From positions 1 to 64,000 of the forward strand of contig NZ_JAAKGT010000004.1 of NCBI RefSeq assembly GCF_011043625.1: a stretch of 64,000 bases of DNA, in the 5' to 3' direction. A program made the position numbers and the translations under genes. Below are positions 9,443-18,018 of this stretch, piece after piece (position 1 is the first letter of the stretch; the number at the start of each line of letters is the position of its first letter). The DNA comes from Caulobacter sp. 602-2 (GTDB lineage Bacteria; Pseudomonadota; Alphaproteobacteria; Caulobacterales; Caulobacteraceae). The notes beneath the pieces are model-generated. The model worked only from the letters and a program-made list of their open reading frames with translations. It was not told the DNA's origin and searched no databases.

Positions 9443-9531
9443 CGATCGATCCACTTGAGGTTGCTCAACGTTCACCTCAACGGCGCGGCGCGTCCAGAGG
9501 GGCCGACGGTCCGACTAACGCCTGAAGACCC

Positions 9532-9894
9532 TCACAGCCGGATCTTGCCCTCCTGGGCCAGCTGGTTCAGCGCCCGCCGCACCTGGGTCAGGTGGATGAC
9601 CGCGAAGATCGCCGCCAGGGTGGCGCGCAGACCCAGCATGATGATCGACATCGTCAGCTCGTCGGCCTGGCGGCTCTCGACCAGCAGGTAGAGGCTGATG
9701 GCGAAGGCGCCGGCCGGCAGCAGCACCAGGGCCGGTCCCCGCGGCAGGCGCAGCAGGGTGTCGCCCTTGGGCGACCAGGCCACCGGGGTGGCCTCGCCCT
9801 TGGGGATCTTGCTCCAGGCCATGCGCGAGGCCCCGGCCATGATCGACAGGGCCAGGATCCAGAGCACGTCGCCGATGACGCCGAGAATATCCAT
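9532..9894 (-). CDS. small integral membrane protein of unknown function
   Basis: The 120-residue protein has three likely membrane helices: about residues 4-24, 53-72 and 81-102. A basic cytoplasmic loop and the C-terminal tail QVRRALNQLAQEGKIRL follow. No catalytic motif is visible. It lies 14 bp downstream of kup on the same strand, so it is probably co-transcribed and could influence the transporter. That link rests only on position. Confidence 0.78.
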   Translation of the reverse strand: MDILGVIGDVLWILALSIMAGASRMAWSKIPKGEATPVAWSPKGDTLLRLPRGPALVLLPAGAFAISLYLLVESRQADELTMSIIMLGLRATLAAIFAVIHLTQVRRALNQLAQEGKIRL

Positions 9895-9908
9895 CTACGC
9901 GGTCAGCC

Positions 9909-11900
9909 TTACACGGTTACCTGAGCGCCGAGCTCGACGACGCGGCCAGGCGGGATCTTGAAGAAGTCGGTGGGGTTGGCCGCGTTCTTCATCAGGAAGA
10001 TGTACAGCCGGTCCTGCCAGAGCGGCATGCCCGAATTGGCCGACGGCACGATCGAGCGCCGGCCCAGGAAGAAGCTGGTGGCCATGATGTCGAACTTCAG
10101 CCCCTGCTGCTTGCGCAGCAGCGCCAGCGCCTTGGGCACGTTCGGGCTTTCCATGAAGCCGTAGTAGATCTCGACCTTCTTGAAGTCGTCGTTGACCTTG
10201 AAGGTCTTGATCCGATCCTCCTCGGGCACGCGCGGCGTCTCGGCCGTGCGCACGGTCAGCACCACGTTGCGCTCGTGCAGCACCTTGTTGTGCTTGAGAT
10301 TGTGCATGAGGGCGACCGGGGTCATGTCCGGGTCGGAGGTCAGGAAGATCGCCGTGCCGGGAGCGCGGTGCGGCGCGCGGGCCCGCAGGATCTCCATCAG
10401 GTCGGCCAGGGGCACGCTGTCGCGCCGGGTCTTCTCGCTGAGGATCTGGCTGCCGCGCACCCAGGTGGCCATGACGGTGAACAGGGCCGCGCCGATCAGC
10501 ACCGGCAGCCAGCCGCCGGTGAAGAAGCGCAGGGCGTTGGCGCTGAGGAACACCAGGTCGAGCGTCATGAACGGCAGCAGGAAGGCCAGGGCCGCCGGCA
10601 GCTGCCACTTCCACAGCTGGCGCATGACGATGAAGGCCATGGCGGTCGTGACGACCATCGTGCCGGTCACCGCCAGGCCGTAGGCGTGGGCCATGGCCGA
10701 CGAGGTCTTGAAGGTGAACATCACCGCCAGCACGCCCAGCAGCAGCATGGTGTTGAGCTGCGGCACGAAGATCTGGCCCGACTGGGTCTCGGAGGTGCGG
10801 CGCACGTCCATGCGCGGCAGGAGGCCCAGCTGGATGGCCTGCTGGGTCAGCGAGAAGGCGCCGGTGATCACCGCCTGGCTGGCGATGACGGTGGCGGCGC
10901 CGGCCAGGATCACCAGCGGCAGGCGCAGCACGTCGGGCGCCATCTCGAAGAACCAGTTGAGCTCCTGGAACGGCGTTCCCGACTGCTCGGCGGCGACCAG
11001 GGTGTTCAGCGCCAGGGCGCCCTGGCCCAGATAGTTCAACGCCAGGCAGGGCAGCACGAAGAACAGCCAGGCGGCCTGGATCGGCCAGCGGCCGAAGTGG
11101 CCCATGTCGGCGGTCAGGGCCTCGGCCCCGGTCACGGTCAGGAACACCGCGCCCAGCACGATGAAGCCGGCCATGCCGTGATGCTGCAGGAAATGGACGG
11201 CGTAGTAGGGGTTGATCGAGCGGAACACGCCGGGATGGGCCAGCAGGTTGTAGACGCCCAGCACCGCCATGACGGTGAACCACAGGGCGCAGACCGGTCC
11301 GAACAGCTGGCCGACCTTGGCCGTGCCGCGGCTCTGGATGAAGAACAGCCCCAGCAGCATCACCGTGGCGATCAGCAGCACCACCTCGGTGGTGATGCCG
11401 CGCTCGAGCGCGGGAATGGTCCGCAGGCCCTCGACCGCCGACAGCACCGACATGGCCGGGGTGATCACCGCGTCGCCGTAGAACAGCGCCGCCCCGATCA
11501 CGCCCAGGCCGAACACCAGGGCCGTGCGACGGCCCATGGCGCGCTGGGCCAGGGCCATCAGCGACAGTACGCCGCCTTCGCCCTTGTTGTCGGCGCGCAT
11601 GATGAACAGCACGTACTTGATCGTCACGACCAGGATCAGCGCCCACAGGGCCAGCGACACCACGCCGAGGATCTCCGCCCGGGTCACCCCGTCGGCGGCC
11701 GCCGTGTGCAGCGCCTCCTTGAAGGCGTAGAGCGGGCTGGTGCCGATGTCGCCGAACACGACGCCGACGGATCCCAGGGCGAGCGCGAACGTGCCATGGC
11801 CCTTGGGACCGTGACCATTTGAACCCGCTTGCTGGGGAATGTCGCACGCCGCGACGGAGGCGTTCTCAGTGTTCGAAACGCCGGAGGCTTCGGAAGCCAT
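9909..11900 (-). CDS. kup: KUP/HAK/KT family potassium uptake protein
   Basis: The 663-residue protein is an H+-coupled low-affinity K+ importer of the inner membrane. A variable N-terminal tail of about 40 residues precedes the first helix, which contains the family signature GVVFGDIGTSPLYAF. About twelve helices run to residue 480, and a cytoplasmic C-terminal domain of about 180 residues follows. Other family landmarks are YGDAVITPAMS and the VPQLNTMLLLGV segment. The start is the first in-frame ATG with the usual tail length. A small membrane protein gene follows in the same transcript. Confidence 0.96.
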   Translation of the reverse strand: MASEASGVSNTENASVAACDIPQQAGSNGHGPKGHGTFALALGSVGVVFGDIGTSPLYAFKEALHTAAADGVTRAEILGVVSLALWALILVVTIKYVLFIMRADNKGEGGVLSLMALAQRAMGRRTALVFGLGVIGAALFYGDAVITPAMSVLSAVEGLRTIPALERGITTEVVLLIATVMLLGLFFIQSRGTAKVGQLFGPVCALWFTVMAVLGVYNLLAHPGVFRSINPYYAVHFLQHHGMAGFIVLGAVFLTVTGAEALTADMGHFGRWPIQAAWLFFVLPCLALNYLGQGALALNTLVAAEQSGTPFQELNWFFEMAPDVLRLPLVILAGAATVIASQAVITGAFSLTQQAIQLGLLPRMDVRRTSETQSGQIFVPQLNTMLLLGVLAVMFTFKTSSAMAHAYGLAVTGTMVVTTAMAFIVMRQLWKWQLPAALAFLLPFMTLDLVFLSANALRFFTGGWLPVLIGAALFTVMATWVRGSQILSEKTRRDSVPLADLMEILRARAPHRAPGTAIFLTSDPDMTPVALMHNLKHNKVLHERNVVLTVRTAETPRVPEEDRIKTFKVNDDFKKVEIYYGFMESPNVPKALALLRKQQGLKFDIMATSFFLGRRSIVPSANSGMPLWQDRLYIFLMKNAANPTDFFKIPPGRVVELGAQVTV

Positions 11901-12075
11901 TCAATCCCTCCGGGACCGCGCCCTCGAAAATCTCGCGCGAAGCCCCATATCGATCAAGCGGCGCGCGATACACCCAATCCGATCCGGGTTCAATCGCGAC
12001 CTTGGCCGCGCGCCTTTACGGTTTTTGTTTCAACGCTTGCGTTCCCCCCTTACGTTCCGGACTTAACAGAAGATC

Positions 12076-12525
12076 ATGTCCGACAGTCAGAAGTTCCCCG
12101 TCGCCGCCCACGCCCTGGCCTATCTGGCGCACAAGGAGGCTTTCAGCCCCGACCGCGCCGTGGCCAGCGCCGAACTCGCGGCCTCCGTCCCCACCAATCC
12201 GGTGGTGGTGCGGCGCGTCACCGCCATGCTCGGCAAGGCGGGGCTGATCGGCGCGCGCGCCGGCGCCAACGGCGGCGCCTGGCTGCTGAAGCCGGCCCAG
12301 GACATCACCCTCGACACCGTGCTGCGGGCCGTCCACGGCTGCGCCAACCTCGGCACCGCGCCTCCCGGCGTGAAGGGCTGCCCGGTCGGGGCCCGCATTC
12401 CCGACGCCGTCCGCGCGGCCCTGATCGCCGCCGACGCCGCCGCCGCCGAGCGCCTGTCGCGCATCTCGGTGGCCGACCTGCTGGCCGACCCGGCCGAGCG
12501 CGAGGCCGTCCTGAAGAGCGCCTGA
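12076..12525 (+). CDS. Rrf2 family transcriptional regulator
   Basis: The 149-residue protein has an N-terminal winged helix (about 5-65, with the recognition region VPTNPVVVRRVTAML and the wing RAGANGGAWL) and a C-terminal dimerisation helix, the layout of Rrf2/YwnA regulators. Only two Cys are near the usual Fe-S region (VHGCAN and VKGCPVG), fewer than the three of IscR or RsrR. It may therefore sense thiol or quinone stress rather than bind a cluster. A WrbA-like flavoprotein gene follows on the same strand after 243 bp with its own candidate operator, so it is the most likely target. Confidence 0.9.
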   Translation: MSDSQKFPVAAHALAYLAHKEAFSPDRAVASAELAASVPTNPVVVRRVTAMLGKAGLIGARAGANGGAWLLKPAQDITLDTVLRAVHGCANLGTAPPGVKGCPVGARIPDAVRAALIAADAAAAERLSRISVADLLADPAEREAVLKSA

Positions 12526-12706
12526 GGACTCGTCGGGACGCTTCTCCCACGCCGGTCCGATTTTTCCTCCGAGCATACCCCCTTCGCGGGGAAGGACGGA
12601 TTTCTAGACGCGCCGCCCCCCCCTGAGCGCACCTGAAAGCCTCCCGCAGAAAAACTGCACCCGAAATTGTTGCTGATCCCCTGGCGCCGGCCGCGGGCGC
12701 TATTAA

Positions 12707-12723
12707 GTAATCGCTACCGATAC
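12707..12723. promoter_or_regulatory. imperfect palindrome upstream of the flavoprotein gene
   Basis: GTAATCG-CTAC-CGATAC is an inverted repeat with one extra base in the left arm, 46 bp upstream of the flavoprotein ATG. It sits where an operator would overlap the promoter and could bind the neighbouring Rrf2 regulator. This is inference from position and symmetry only. Confidence 0.3.
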
Positions 12724-12768
12724 AGTTTCTGTTCGGACAACATCATTCTCCTTGAGGGGACCACCGCC

Positions 12769-13377
12769 ATGACCACCAAGGTCGCCATCGTCTATCACTC
12801 GGGCTACGGCCACACCGCCGTCCTCGCCGACAAGGTCGCCCAGGGCGTCCGCGACGCCGGCCAGACCCCGGTCGTCCTGCCGATCGAAAGCGCCAGCCAG
12901 GACTTCAAGCCGATCCTCGACGCCATCACCGAGGCCGACGCCGTCGTGTTCGGCGCGCCGACCTACATGGGCGACGTCTCGGGCGTGTTCAAAGTCTTCG
13001 CCGACGCCTCCTCGGCCGCCTTCTTCACCGGCGCCTGGAAGGACAAGCTGGCCGCGGGCTTCACCAACTCGCACAGCTTCGCCGGCGACAAGGGCCACGC
13101 CCTGGCCAGCCTGACGATCCTGGCCGCCCAGCACGGCATGAACTGGATCAACCTCGGCGTCCCTCCGCCGGCCGTCACCGCCGCTGAGCGCGGTCCGGAG
13201 ACGATCAACCGCGTGGGCTCGTTCGTCGGCGTCGCCGCCCAGTCGGACAACGCCTCGCCGGAGATCACCCCGCCGGCCGGCGACCGCGAGACCGCCCGCC
13301 TGCTGGGCGTGCGCGTGGCCGAGGCCGCCGTCCGCTGGACCCGCGGCGCCCAACCGGCGCTGAGCGACGCGGCCTAA
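12769..13377 (+). CDS. flavodoxin-like NAD(P)H:quinone oxidoreductase, WrbA-related
   Basis: The 202-residue protein has the flavodoxin fold of the WrbA group. An FMN phosphate loop YHSGYGHTA lies at residues 8-16, the FGAPTYMGDVSG segment that wraps the flavin at about 63-74, and a TNSHSFAGDKG loop at about 102-112. Such proteins reduce quinones by two electrons and protect against redox cycling. The ATG at 12769 follows GAGGGGA at good spacing. The upstream Rrf2 gene and the palindrome before the start suggest induction by electrophiles or quinones. Confidence 0.9.
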   Translation: MTTKVAIVYHSGYGHTAVLADKVAQGVRDAGQTPVVLPIESASQDFKPILDAITEADAVVFGAPTYMGDVSGVFKVFADASSAAFFTGAWKDKLAAGFTNSHSFAGDKGHALASLTILAAQHGMNWINLGVPPPAVTAAERGPETINRVGSFVGVAAQSDNASPEITPPAGDRETARLLGVRVAEAAVRWTRGAQPALSDAA

Positions 13378-13391
13378 GACTTCAGGCATCA

Positions 13392-13470
13392 GGCGCGCCC
13401 TACCCCTCCCCCAAGGGCGCGCCTTCGCGGAGGAACGACCGACCCGCCCTCCCCCAGGTCGTTCCTCCGC
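13392..13470. repeat. two consecutive intergenic palindromes
   Basis: The first palindrome has perfect 9-bp arms GGCGCGCCC (13392-13400) and GGGCGCGCC (13415-13423). The second has perfect 14-bp arms GCGGAGGAACGACC (13427-13440) and GGTCGTTCCTCCGC (13457-13470). Neither has a U-run. They may limit read-through from the flavoprotein gene or be members of a dispersed repeat family. Confidence 0.7.
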
Positions 13471-13538
13471 CCCGCTTGAACCGGATCGGCGGGCGTGCTC
13501 GACTCCTGTGACGCTTTGCTTGCAGGACCTTCGACTCC

Positions 13539-14339
13539 ATGGCCCGCCGCCTCGCCCTGATCACCGGCGCCTCCGCCGGCATCGGGGCCGCCTTCGCCCG
13601 CATCTACGCCAGCCACGGCTATGACGTGGCCCTGACCGCCCGCCGGCTCGACCGGCTCGAGGCCCTGGCGGCCGAGATCCGGATGCGCTTCGGGGTCGAG
13701 GCCTACGCCATCTCGGCCGACCTGGCCGATCCGGGCGGCGTGGATACGGTGCTGGCCGCGATCGCCGCCGAGGGCCGCGACATCGACGCCCTCGTCAACA
13801 ACGCCGGCTACGGCCTGCCCGGAACCTTCGACAAGACCAGCTGGGCCGACCAGTCGGCCTTCCTGCAGGTGATGCTGACCTCGGTCTGCGAGATGACCCA
13901 CAAGGTGTTGCCGGGCATGGTCGAGCGCCGGTTCGGGCGCATCGTCAACGTCGCCTCGCTGGCCGGCCTAGCGCCCGGTTCGGCCGGCCACACCCTCTAT
14001 GCGGCGACCAAGAGCTTCCTGGTGAAGTTCTCCCAGAGCCTGCACCTGGAGAACCTGGCCAACGGCGTGCACGCCAGCGCCCTGTGCCCCGGCTTCACCC
14101 TGTCGGAATTCCACGACGTCAACGGCACCCGCGCCCAGGTCAGCCAGAGCCTGCCGGCCTGGATGTGGCTGGGCGCCGACGAGGTCGCCGCCGCCGGCTA
14201 CGAGGCCGCCGAGGCCAACCGCCCGGTCTGCGTCACCGGCACGCCCAACAAGGCCATCGCCGTTCTGGCCAAGCTGATCCCCGACGAATGGGCCCTAGCC
14301 CTGATCGCCAGCCAGGGCGGGAAGTTCAGGAAGGTCTAG
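13539..14339 (+). CDS. short-chain dehydrogenase/reductase
   Basis: The 266-residue protein is a classical SDR: TGASAGIG cofactor loop (9-16), NNAG at about 87-90, catalytic Ser in NVASLAG, and YAATK for the Tyr and Lys. An Arg-Arg pair after the second strand (TARRLDRL) suggests NADP(H) preference. The substrate cannot be told from sequence. It is transcribed alone after two palindromes. Its TAG stop overlaps the stop of the opposing membrane-protein gene within a shared CTAG. Confidence 0.92.
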   Translation: MARRLALITGASAGIGAAFARIYASHGYDVALTARRLDRLEALAAEIRMRFGVEAYAISADLADPGGVDTVLAAIAAEGRDIDALVNNAGYGLPGTFDKTSWADQSAFLQVMLTSVCEMTHKVLPGMVERRFGRIVNVASLAGLAPGSAGHTLYAATKSFLVKFSQSLHLENLANGVHASALCPGFTLSEFHDVNGTRAQVSQSLPAWMWLGADEVAAAGYEAAEANRPVCVTGTPNKAIAVLAKLIPDEWALALIASQGGKFRKV

Positions 14340-14668
14340 AACAGGCCAAGGACGAAGAGGGCGACGCCCAGGACCAGGGCCGGGATCGACCAGGCCTCCA
14401 TGGGAAGGGACAGGAACTTGTTTCGCGCCCGATAGAGCAGCCGATAGCGCAGATCACCCCGGAAGGGATTGAGCGCGCGCCGGTTGATGCGCGATCCGCC
14501 GATCCAGTTGGCGACCGCCGCCAGGATCCACCCGACGCCCCAGAGCCATGGCGCGTCCGAAAACGCCGCGTCGCCGACCGTGAAGCTGACGATCGCGCCA
14601 AAGACGCCGAACACGCCGATCAGGAAAAGCAGCGAGAAGAAGCCTCGCCCAGTCCACCAGAAAACCAA
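14336..14668 (-). CDS. small membrane protein of unknown function
   Basis: The 110-residue protein has three likely membrane helices: about residues 9-30, 41-57 and 93-109. The last two are separated by a basic loop (RINRRALNPFRGDLRYR). No known motif is seen. It lies 21 bp downstream of the marC gene on the same strand and may be co-transcribed with it. Its stop overlaps the SDR stop in a CTAG. Confidence 0.75.
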   Translation of the reverse strand: MVFWWTGRGFFSLLFLIGVFGVFGAIVSFTVGDAAFSDAPWLWGVGWILAAVANWIGGSRINRRALNPFRGDLRYRLLYRARNKFLSLPMEAWSIPALVLGVALFVLGLF

Positions 14669-14689
14669 GTCCGCCCCCGTACCTGAAAC

Positions 14690-15388
14690 CTACTTCTCCG
14701 CCGTGTACGGCGCCTTGGCGTCGGCCCGGATCAGGCCGCGCGTGGCGTCGCCCACGCCGATCAGGACGAACTGCACCGCGAGGGCGCAGAGGATCAGGCC
14801 CAGCACCCGCACGACGATGCTCATGCCGATGCGGCCCAACACCTTGCTGATCACCGGCGCGGCCCAGAAGGTGGCGACCAGCACCACCGACACCGCCGCG
14901 ATGACGCCGACGCCCAGGGCCATGCCGGCCAAACCGAGGTGCTTGGCCTCGCTGGCGTAGATGATCACGGTCGAGATCGCGCCGGGGCCGATCAGCAGCG
15001 GCATGGCGAACGGCACGATCAGCCGCTCGAACCGCTTCTTGGCGTAGACCCGCGCCGACAGCGGCTCGGTCTCGCCCTCGGCGGCGTCGGCGAACATGGT
15101 GGTGAAGTCGTCGCGCACCATATCCAGGCCGAGGATGAACAGGATGATGCCCCCGGCGATGCGGAAGGCCGGCATCGAGATGCCGAAGAACTCCAGCAGG
15201 GAAACCCCGGTGAAGTAGAAGAACACCAGGAAGGCCAGCACGAACAGGCCGATATAGACGGCCACCATCCGCCGGCCGGCCGAGGCCGCGCCGATGGTGG
15301 CGGCGGCGAACAGCGGCACGTTGCCGATCGGGTCGATCAGGGCGAACAGCGCGACGAAGAAGTTGACGGCGAGTTCGGCCTGGCTCAT
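14690..15388 (-). CDS. MarC family (UPF0056) integral membrane protein
   Basis: The 232-residue protein has about six membrane helices and the family landmarks FVALFALIDPIGNVP near the N-terminus and VPFAMPLLIGPGAIST near the middle. The family was once tied to multiple antibiotic resistance, but that link was withdrawn and its transport role is unresolved. The C-terminal tail is hydrophilic. It probably forms a unit with the small membrane protein downstream and is divergent from pyrF. Confidence 0.92.
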   Translation of the reverse strand: MSQAELAVNFFVALFALIDPIGNVPLFAAATIGAASAGRRMVAVYIGLFVLAFLVFFYFTGVSLLEFFGISMPAFRIAGGIILFILGLDMVRDDFTTMFADAAEGETEPLSARVYAKKRFERLIVPFAMPLLIGPGAISTVIIYASEAKHLGLAGMALGVGVIAAVSVVLVATFWAAPVISKVLGRIGMSIVVRVLGLILCALAVQFVLIGVGDATRGLIRADAKAPYTAEK

Positions 15389-15476
15389 TCGACGTCCTCA
15401 ACCTTCATGACCGTGCGGGAAACGTCGCTCTCTCTAGAGCGATGCGGCCTCGCGCGCCAACACCGGAGCTCCGCCC

Positions 15477-16166
15477 ATGACCGCCGATCCGCGCCTGATC
15501 ATCCCGCTGGACCTGCCGACGGTCGCCGACGCCCGGAAAATGGTCGAGCGCATCGACGACGCCGCCTCGTTCTACAAGATCGGCCTGGAGCTCCTGGCCA
15601 CCGACGGCATGGCCTTCGCCGGCGACCTGAAGAAGGCCGGCAAGCAGGTGTTCCTCGATTGGAAGCTGCACGACATCGGCGCCACGGTGGAGCGCTCGGC
15701 CCGGGTGCTGGCCGGGGCCGGCTGCGACCTGCTGACCGTCCACGCCGAGCCGCAGGTGATGCAGGCGGCGGTGAAGGCCAAGGCCGGCTCGGACCTGAAG
15801 ATCCTGGCCGTCACCGTGCTGACCAGCCTGACCGACGCCGATTTGATCGAGATGGGTTACGCCTTCAGCGCCCGCGCCCTGGTCGAGCGGCGCATCCGCC
15901 AGGCCATCGAATGCGGCGTCGACGGCATCGTCTCCTCGCCGCACGAGGCGGCGCTGGCCCGCGAGATCGCCGGTCCGGACTTCCTGGTGGTGACGCCGGG
16001 CGTGCGCCCGTTCTGGGCGGCCAAGAACGACCAGGCTCGCGCCGCGACCCCGGCCGACGCCCTGAAGGCCGGCGCCAGCCACCTGGTCTGCGGCCGCCCG
16101 ATCACCGCCGCCAACGATCCGCGCGAAGCGGCGCTGAAGGTGATCGAGGAAATGGCGGGGCTGTAA
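15477..16166 (+). CDS. pyrF: orotidine 5'-phosphate decarboxylase
   Basis: The 229-residue enzyme catalyses the last step of UMP synthesis. The catalytic array is visible in FLDWKLHDIGATV (Lys and the two Asp near residues 59-66), with the phosphate-binding VTPGVRP and VCGRPI near the C-terminus. The length fits group 1 PyrF. It is transcribed alone and ends just before a palindromic repeat that separates it from ald. Confidence 0.96.
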   Translation: MTADPRLIIPLDLPTVADARKMVERIDDAASFYKIGLELLATDGMAFAGDLKKAGKQVFLDWKLHDIGATVERSARVLAGAGCDLLTVHAEPQVMQAAVKAKAGSDLKILAVTVLTSLTDADLIEMGYAFSARALVERRIRQAIECGVDGIVSSPHEAALAREIAGPDFLVVTPGVRPFWAAKNDQARAATPADALKAGASHLVCGRPITAANDPREAALKVIEEMAGL

Positions 16167-16176
16167 CCCCACGATC

Positions 16177-16220
16177 GTCGTCATCCCGAAAGCCGCGCAA
16201 GCGGCTTCCGGGATGACGGA
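16177..16220. repeat. REP-like palindrome, GTCATCCC family
   Basis: GTCATCCCGAAAGCCGC (16180-16196) pairs almost perfectly with GCGGCTTCCGGGATGAC (16201-16217) around GCAA. The same GTCATCCCGG/CCGGGATGAC ends occur at 51227-51364 and 57093-57136, so this is a dispersed family. Here it separates convergent pyrF and ald and could act as a terminator. Confidence 0.8.
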
Positions 16221-16230
16221 GGTTGGGTCG

Positions 16231-17355
16231 TTACAGCTTCGAGCCGCCCCAGACGCCGAACGGGTCGACGAAGTCCTTGACCAGGGCCTGGGCCACGGCC
16301 GGGTGGGTCAACTTGCCGCCCAGCACGTTGAGGCCGCGCGCCAGGTGGACGTTGTCCTCCAGGGCGTCGAGACCCTTGTCGGCCAGGGCCAGGCCGAACG
16401 GCAGGGTGGCGTTGCCCAGGGCGTCCGACGAGGTGCGCGGGGCCGCGCCCGGCATGTTGGCCACGCAGTAGTGGACGACGCCGTCGACCGTGTAGGTCGG
16501 CTCGGCGTGGGTGGTCGGATGGCTGGTCTCGAAGCAGCCGCCTTGGTCGATCGACACGTCGACCAGCACCGAACCCGGCTTCATGCGCGACAGGTGCTCG
16601 CGGCGCACCAGCTTCGGGGCGGCGGCGCCGGCCGTCAGCACCGCGCCGATGACGACGTCGGCCTTGAGGATCTCCTCTTCCACCGCGTCCAGGGTCGAAT
16701 AGCGGGTCAGGATGCGGCCCTGGTACAGGTCGTCCAGTTCGCGCATGCGCGGGATCGAGCGTTCCAGCACCACGACCTCGGCGCCCAGGCCGGCGGCCAT
16801 GCGGGCGGCGTTGGAGCCGACCACGCCGCCGCCCAGCACCGCCACGCGGGCCGGCGGCACGCCGGGCACGCCGCAGAGCAGCAGGCCCATGCCGCCATTA
16901 TGCTTGAGCAGGGTCTCGGCCGCCGAGAACACGGCGATGCGGCCGGCCACTTCCGACATCGGGGCCAGCAGCGGCAAGCCGCCCTTGGCGTCCGTGACGG
17001 TCTCATAGGCGATCGCCGCGCAGCCGCTCTTCAGCAGGCCTTCGGTCTGGGCCGGATCGGGCGCCAGGTGCAGGTAGGTGAAGAGGATGTGGCGCTCGGT
17101 CAGGCGCTCCCACTCGACCTTCTGCGGTTCCTTGACCTTCACGATCATCTCGGCGCCGGCGAACACCGCGTCGGCGTCCGGAGCGATGCTCGCGCCGGCC
17201 TTCACATAGGCCTCGTCGGCATAGCCGGCGCCCAGGCCCGCGCCCTGCTGCACCAGCACCTGATGGCCGTGGGCGACATATTCGCGGACGGCGGTAGGGG
17301 TCAGGCCGACCCGGTGCTCGCCCGGTTTGATCTCGGAGGGGACGCCAACGCGCAT
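16231..17355 (-). CDS. ald: alanine dehydrogenase
   Basis: The 374-residue enzyme interconverts L-alanine and pyruvate with NAD. It begins MRVGVPSEIKPGEHRVGL, contains the catalytic HLAPD loop (near residue 96), the GGGVVGSNAARMA dinucleotide loop (about 174-186) and the C-terminal NMPGAAPRTSS segment, all standard for the family. The start at 17355 aligns with the family N-terminus. It is divergent from an Lrp/AsnC regulator with two palindromes between them, the usual arrangement for alanine-induced control. Confidence 0.96.
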   Translation of the reverse strand: MRVGVPSEIKPGEHRVGLTPTAVREYVAHGHQVLVQQGAGLGAGYADEAYVKAGASIAPDADAVFAGAEMIVKVKEPQKVEWERLTERHILFTYLHLAPDPAQTEGLLKSGCAAIAYETVTDAKGGLPLLAPMSEVAGRIAVFSAAETLLKHNGGMGLLLCGVPGVPPARVAVLGGGVVGSNAARMAAGLGAEVVVLERSIPRMRELDDLYQGRILTRYSTLDAVEEEILKADVVIGAVLTAGAAAPKLVRREHLSRMKPGSVLVDVSIDQGGCFETSHPTTHAEPTYTVDGVVHYCVANMPGAAPRTSSDALGNATLPFGLALADKGLDALEDNVHLARGLNVLGGKLTHPAVAQALVKDFVDPFGVWGGSKL

Positions 17356-17416
17356 GATGTTTCCTCGCTTTTTAGCTTTAACGCTGGTGTACGCCTCTAC
17401 GTTCGCATGTTTCTTG

Positions 17417-17438
17417 GTTCTTTCGTCCTTCAAAGAAC
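17417..17438. promoter_or_regulatory. candidate Lrp-type operator in the ald/lrp intergenic region
   Basis: GTTCTTT-N8-AAAGAAC is a perfect palindrome with 7-bp arms, midway between the two divergent starts. The size and position suit a site for the adjacent Lrp/AsnC regulator. Confidence 0.5.
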
Positions 17439-17445
17439 GTGGTAT

Positions 17446-17458
17446 GCAGGAATCCTGC
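17446..17458. promoter_or_regulatory. second candidate operator next to the lrp start
   Basis: GCAGGA-A-TCCTGC is a perfect 6-1-6 palindrome lying 17 bp before the regulator start codon. It could serve autoregulation. The assignment is based on symmetry and position only. Confidence 0.4.
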
Positions 17459-17475
17459 GCAAACGGAGCCATTCG

Positions 17476-17949
17476 GTGAAGAAATCCCCGGTCACGCTTG
17501 ATGTGTTCGACCGAAAGATCCTCCGCCTGCTCCAACGCGAGGGGCGGGCCAGCTATGTCGACATGGCCAAGGCGGCCAATCTGTCGGAGTCGGCGTGCCT
17601 GCGCCGGGTGCGGGCCCTGGAGGACGCGGGCGTCATCGGCCGCTACGCCGCGGTGATCGACGAGCGCGCCGTGGGCCTGCCGCTCAGCGTCTTCGTCACC
17701 GTCACCCTGTCGTCCCAGGCCGAGGCCGCGCTGACCGCCTTCGAGAAGGCGGTGGCCAATGTGCGCGAGGTGGCCGAGTGCTATCTGATGACCGGCGGCT
17801 CGGACTACCTGCTGCGGCTGGTGGTGGCCGACGTCGACGACCTGGAGCGGGTGCACAGCCAGGAACTGACGCGGATCCCCGGCGTGGTGCGGGTCAGCTC
17901 GTCGATCGCCATGCGCACCGTGGTCAAACGCGTCGAATTGCCGCTCTGA
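17476..17949 (+). CDS. Lrp/AsnC family transcriptional regulator
   Basis: The 157-residue protein has an N-terminal helix-turn-helix (about 10-55, LDVFDRKILRLLQ through ESACLRRVRALE) and a C-terminal RAM ligand-binding domain (about 65-145, with the YLMTGGSDYLLRLVV strand-turn-strand). The GTG start at 17476 follows GGAG and gives the normal Lrp length; no ATG is near. It is divergent from ald, so the probable job is alanine-responsive activation of ald and autoregulation. Confidence 0.93.
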   Translation: MKKSPVTLDVFDRKILRLLQREGRASYVDMAKAANLSESACLRRVRALEDAGVIGRYAAVIDERAVGLPLSVFVTVTLSSQAEAALTAFEKAVANVREVAECYLMTGGSDYLLRLVVADVDDLERVHSQELTRIPGVVRVSSSIAMRTVVKRVELPL

Positions 17950-18018
17950 ACCGGGCTTGGCCTCCGGTTAACTCCCAGCCCCTAGGGTCGCGGCGTCTTA
18001 TCGTTTCCGGGGGCGACC

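Noticed and set aside
13392-13470. CRISPR or phage attachment site
   Set aside because: There are only two unrelated palindromes with no spacers, integrase gene or tRNA nearby.
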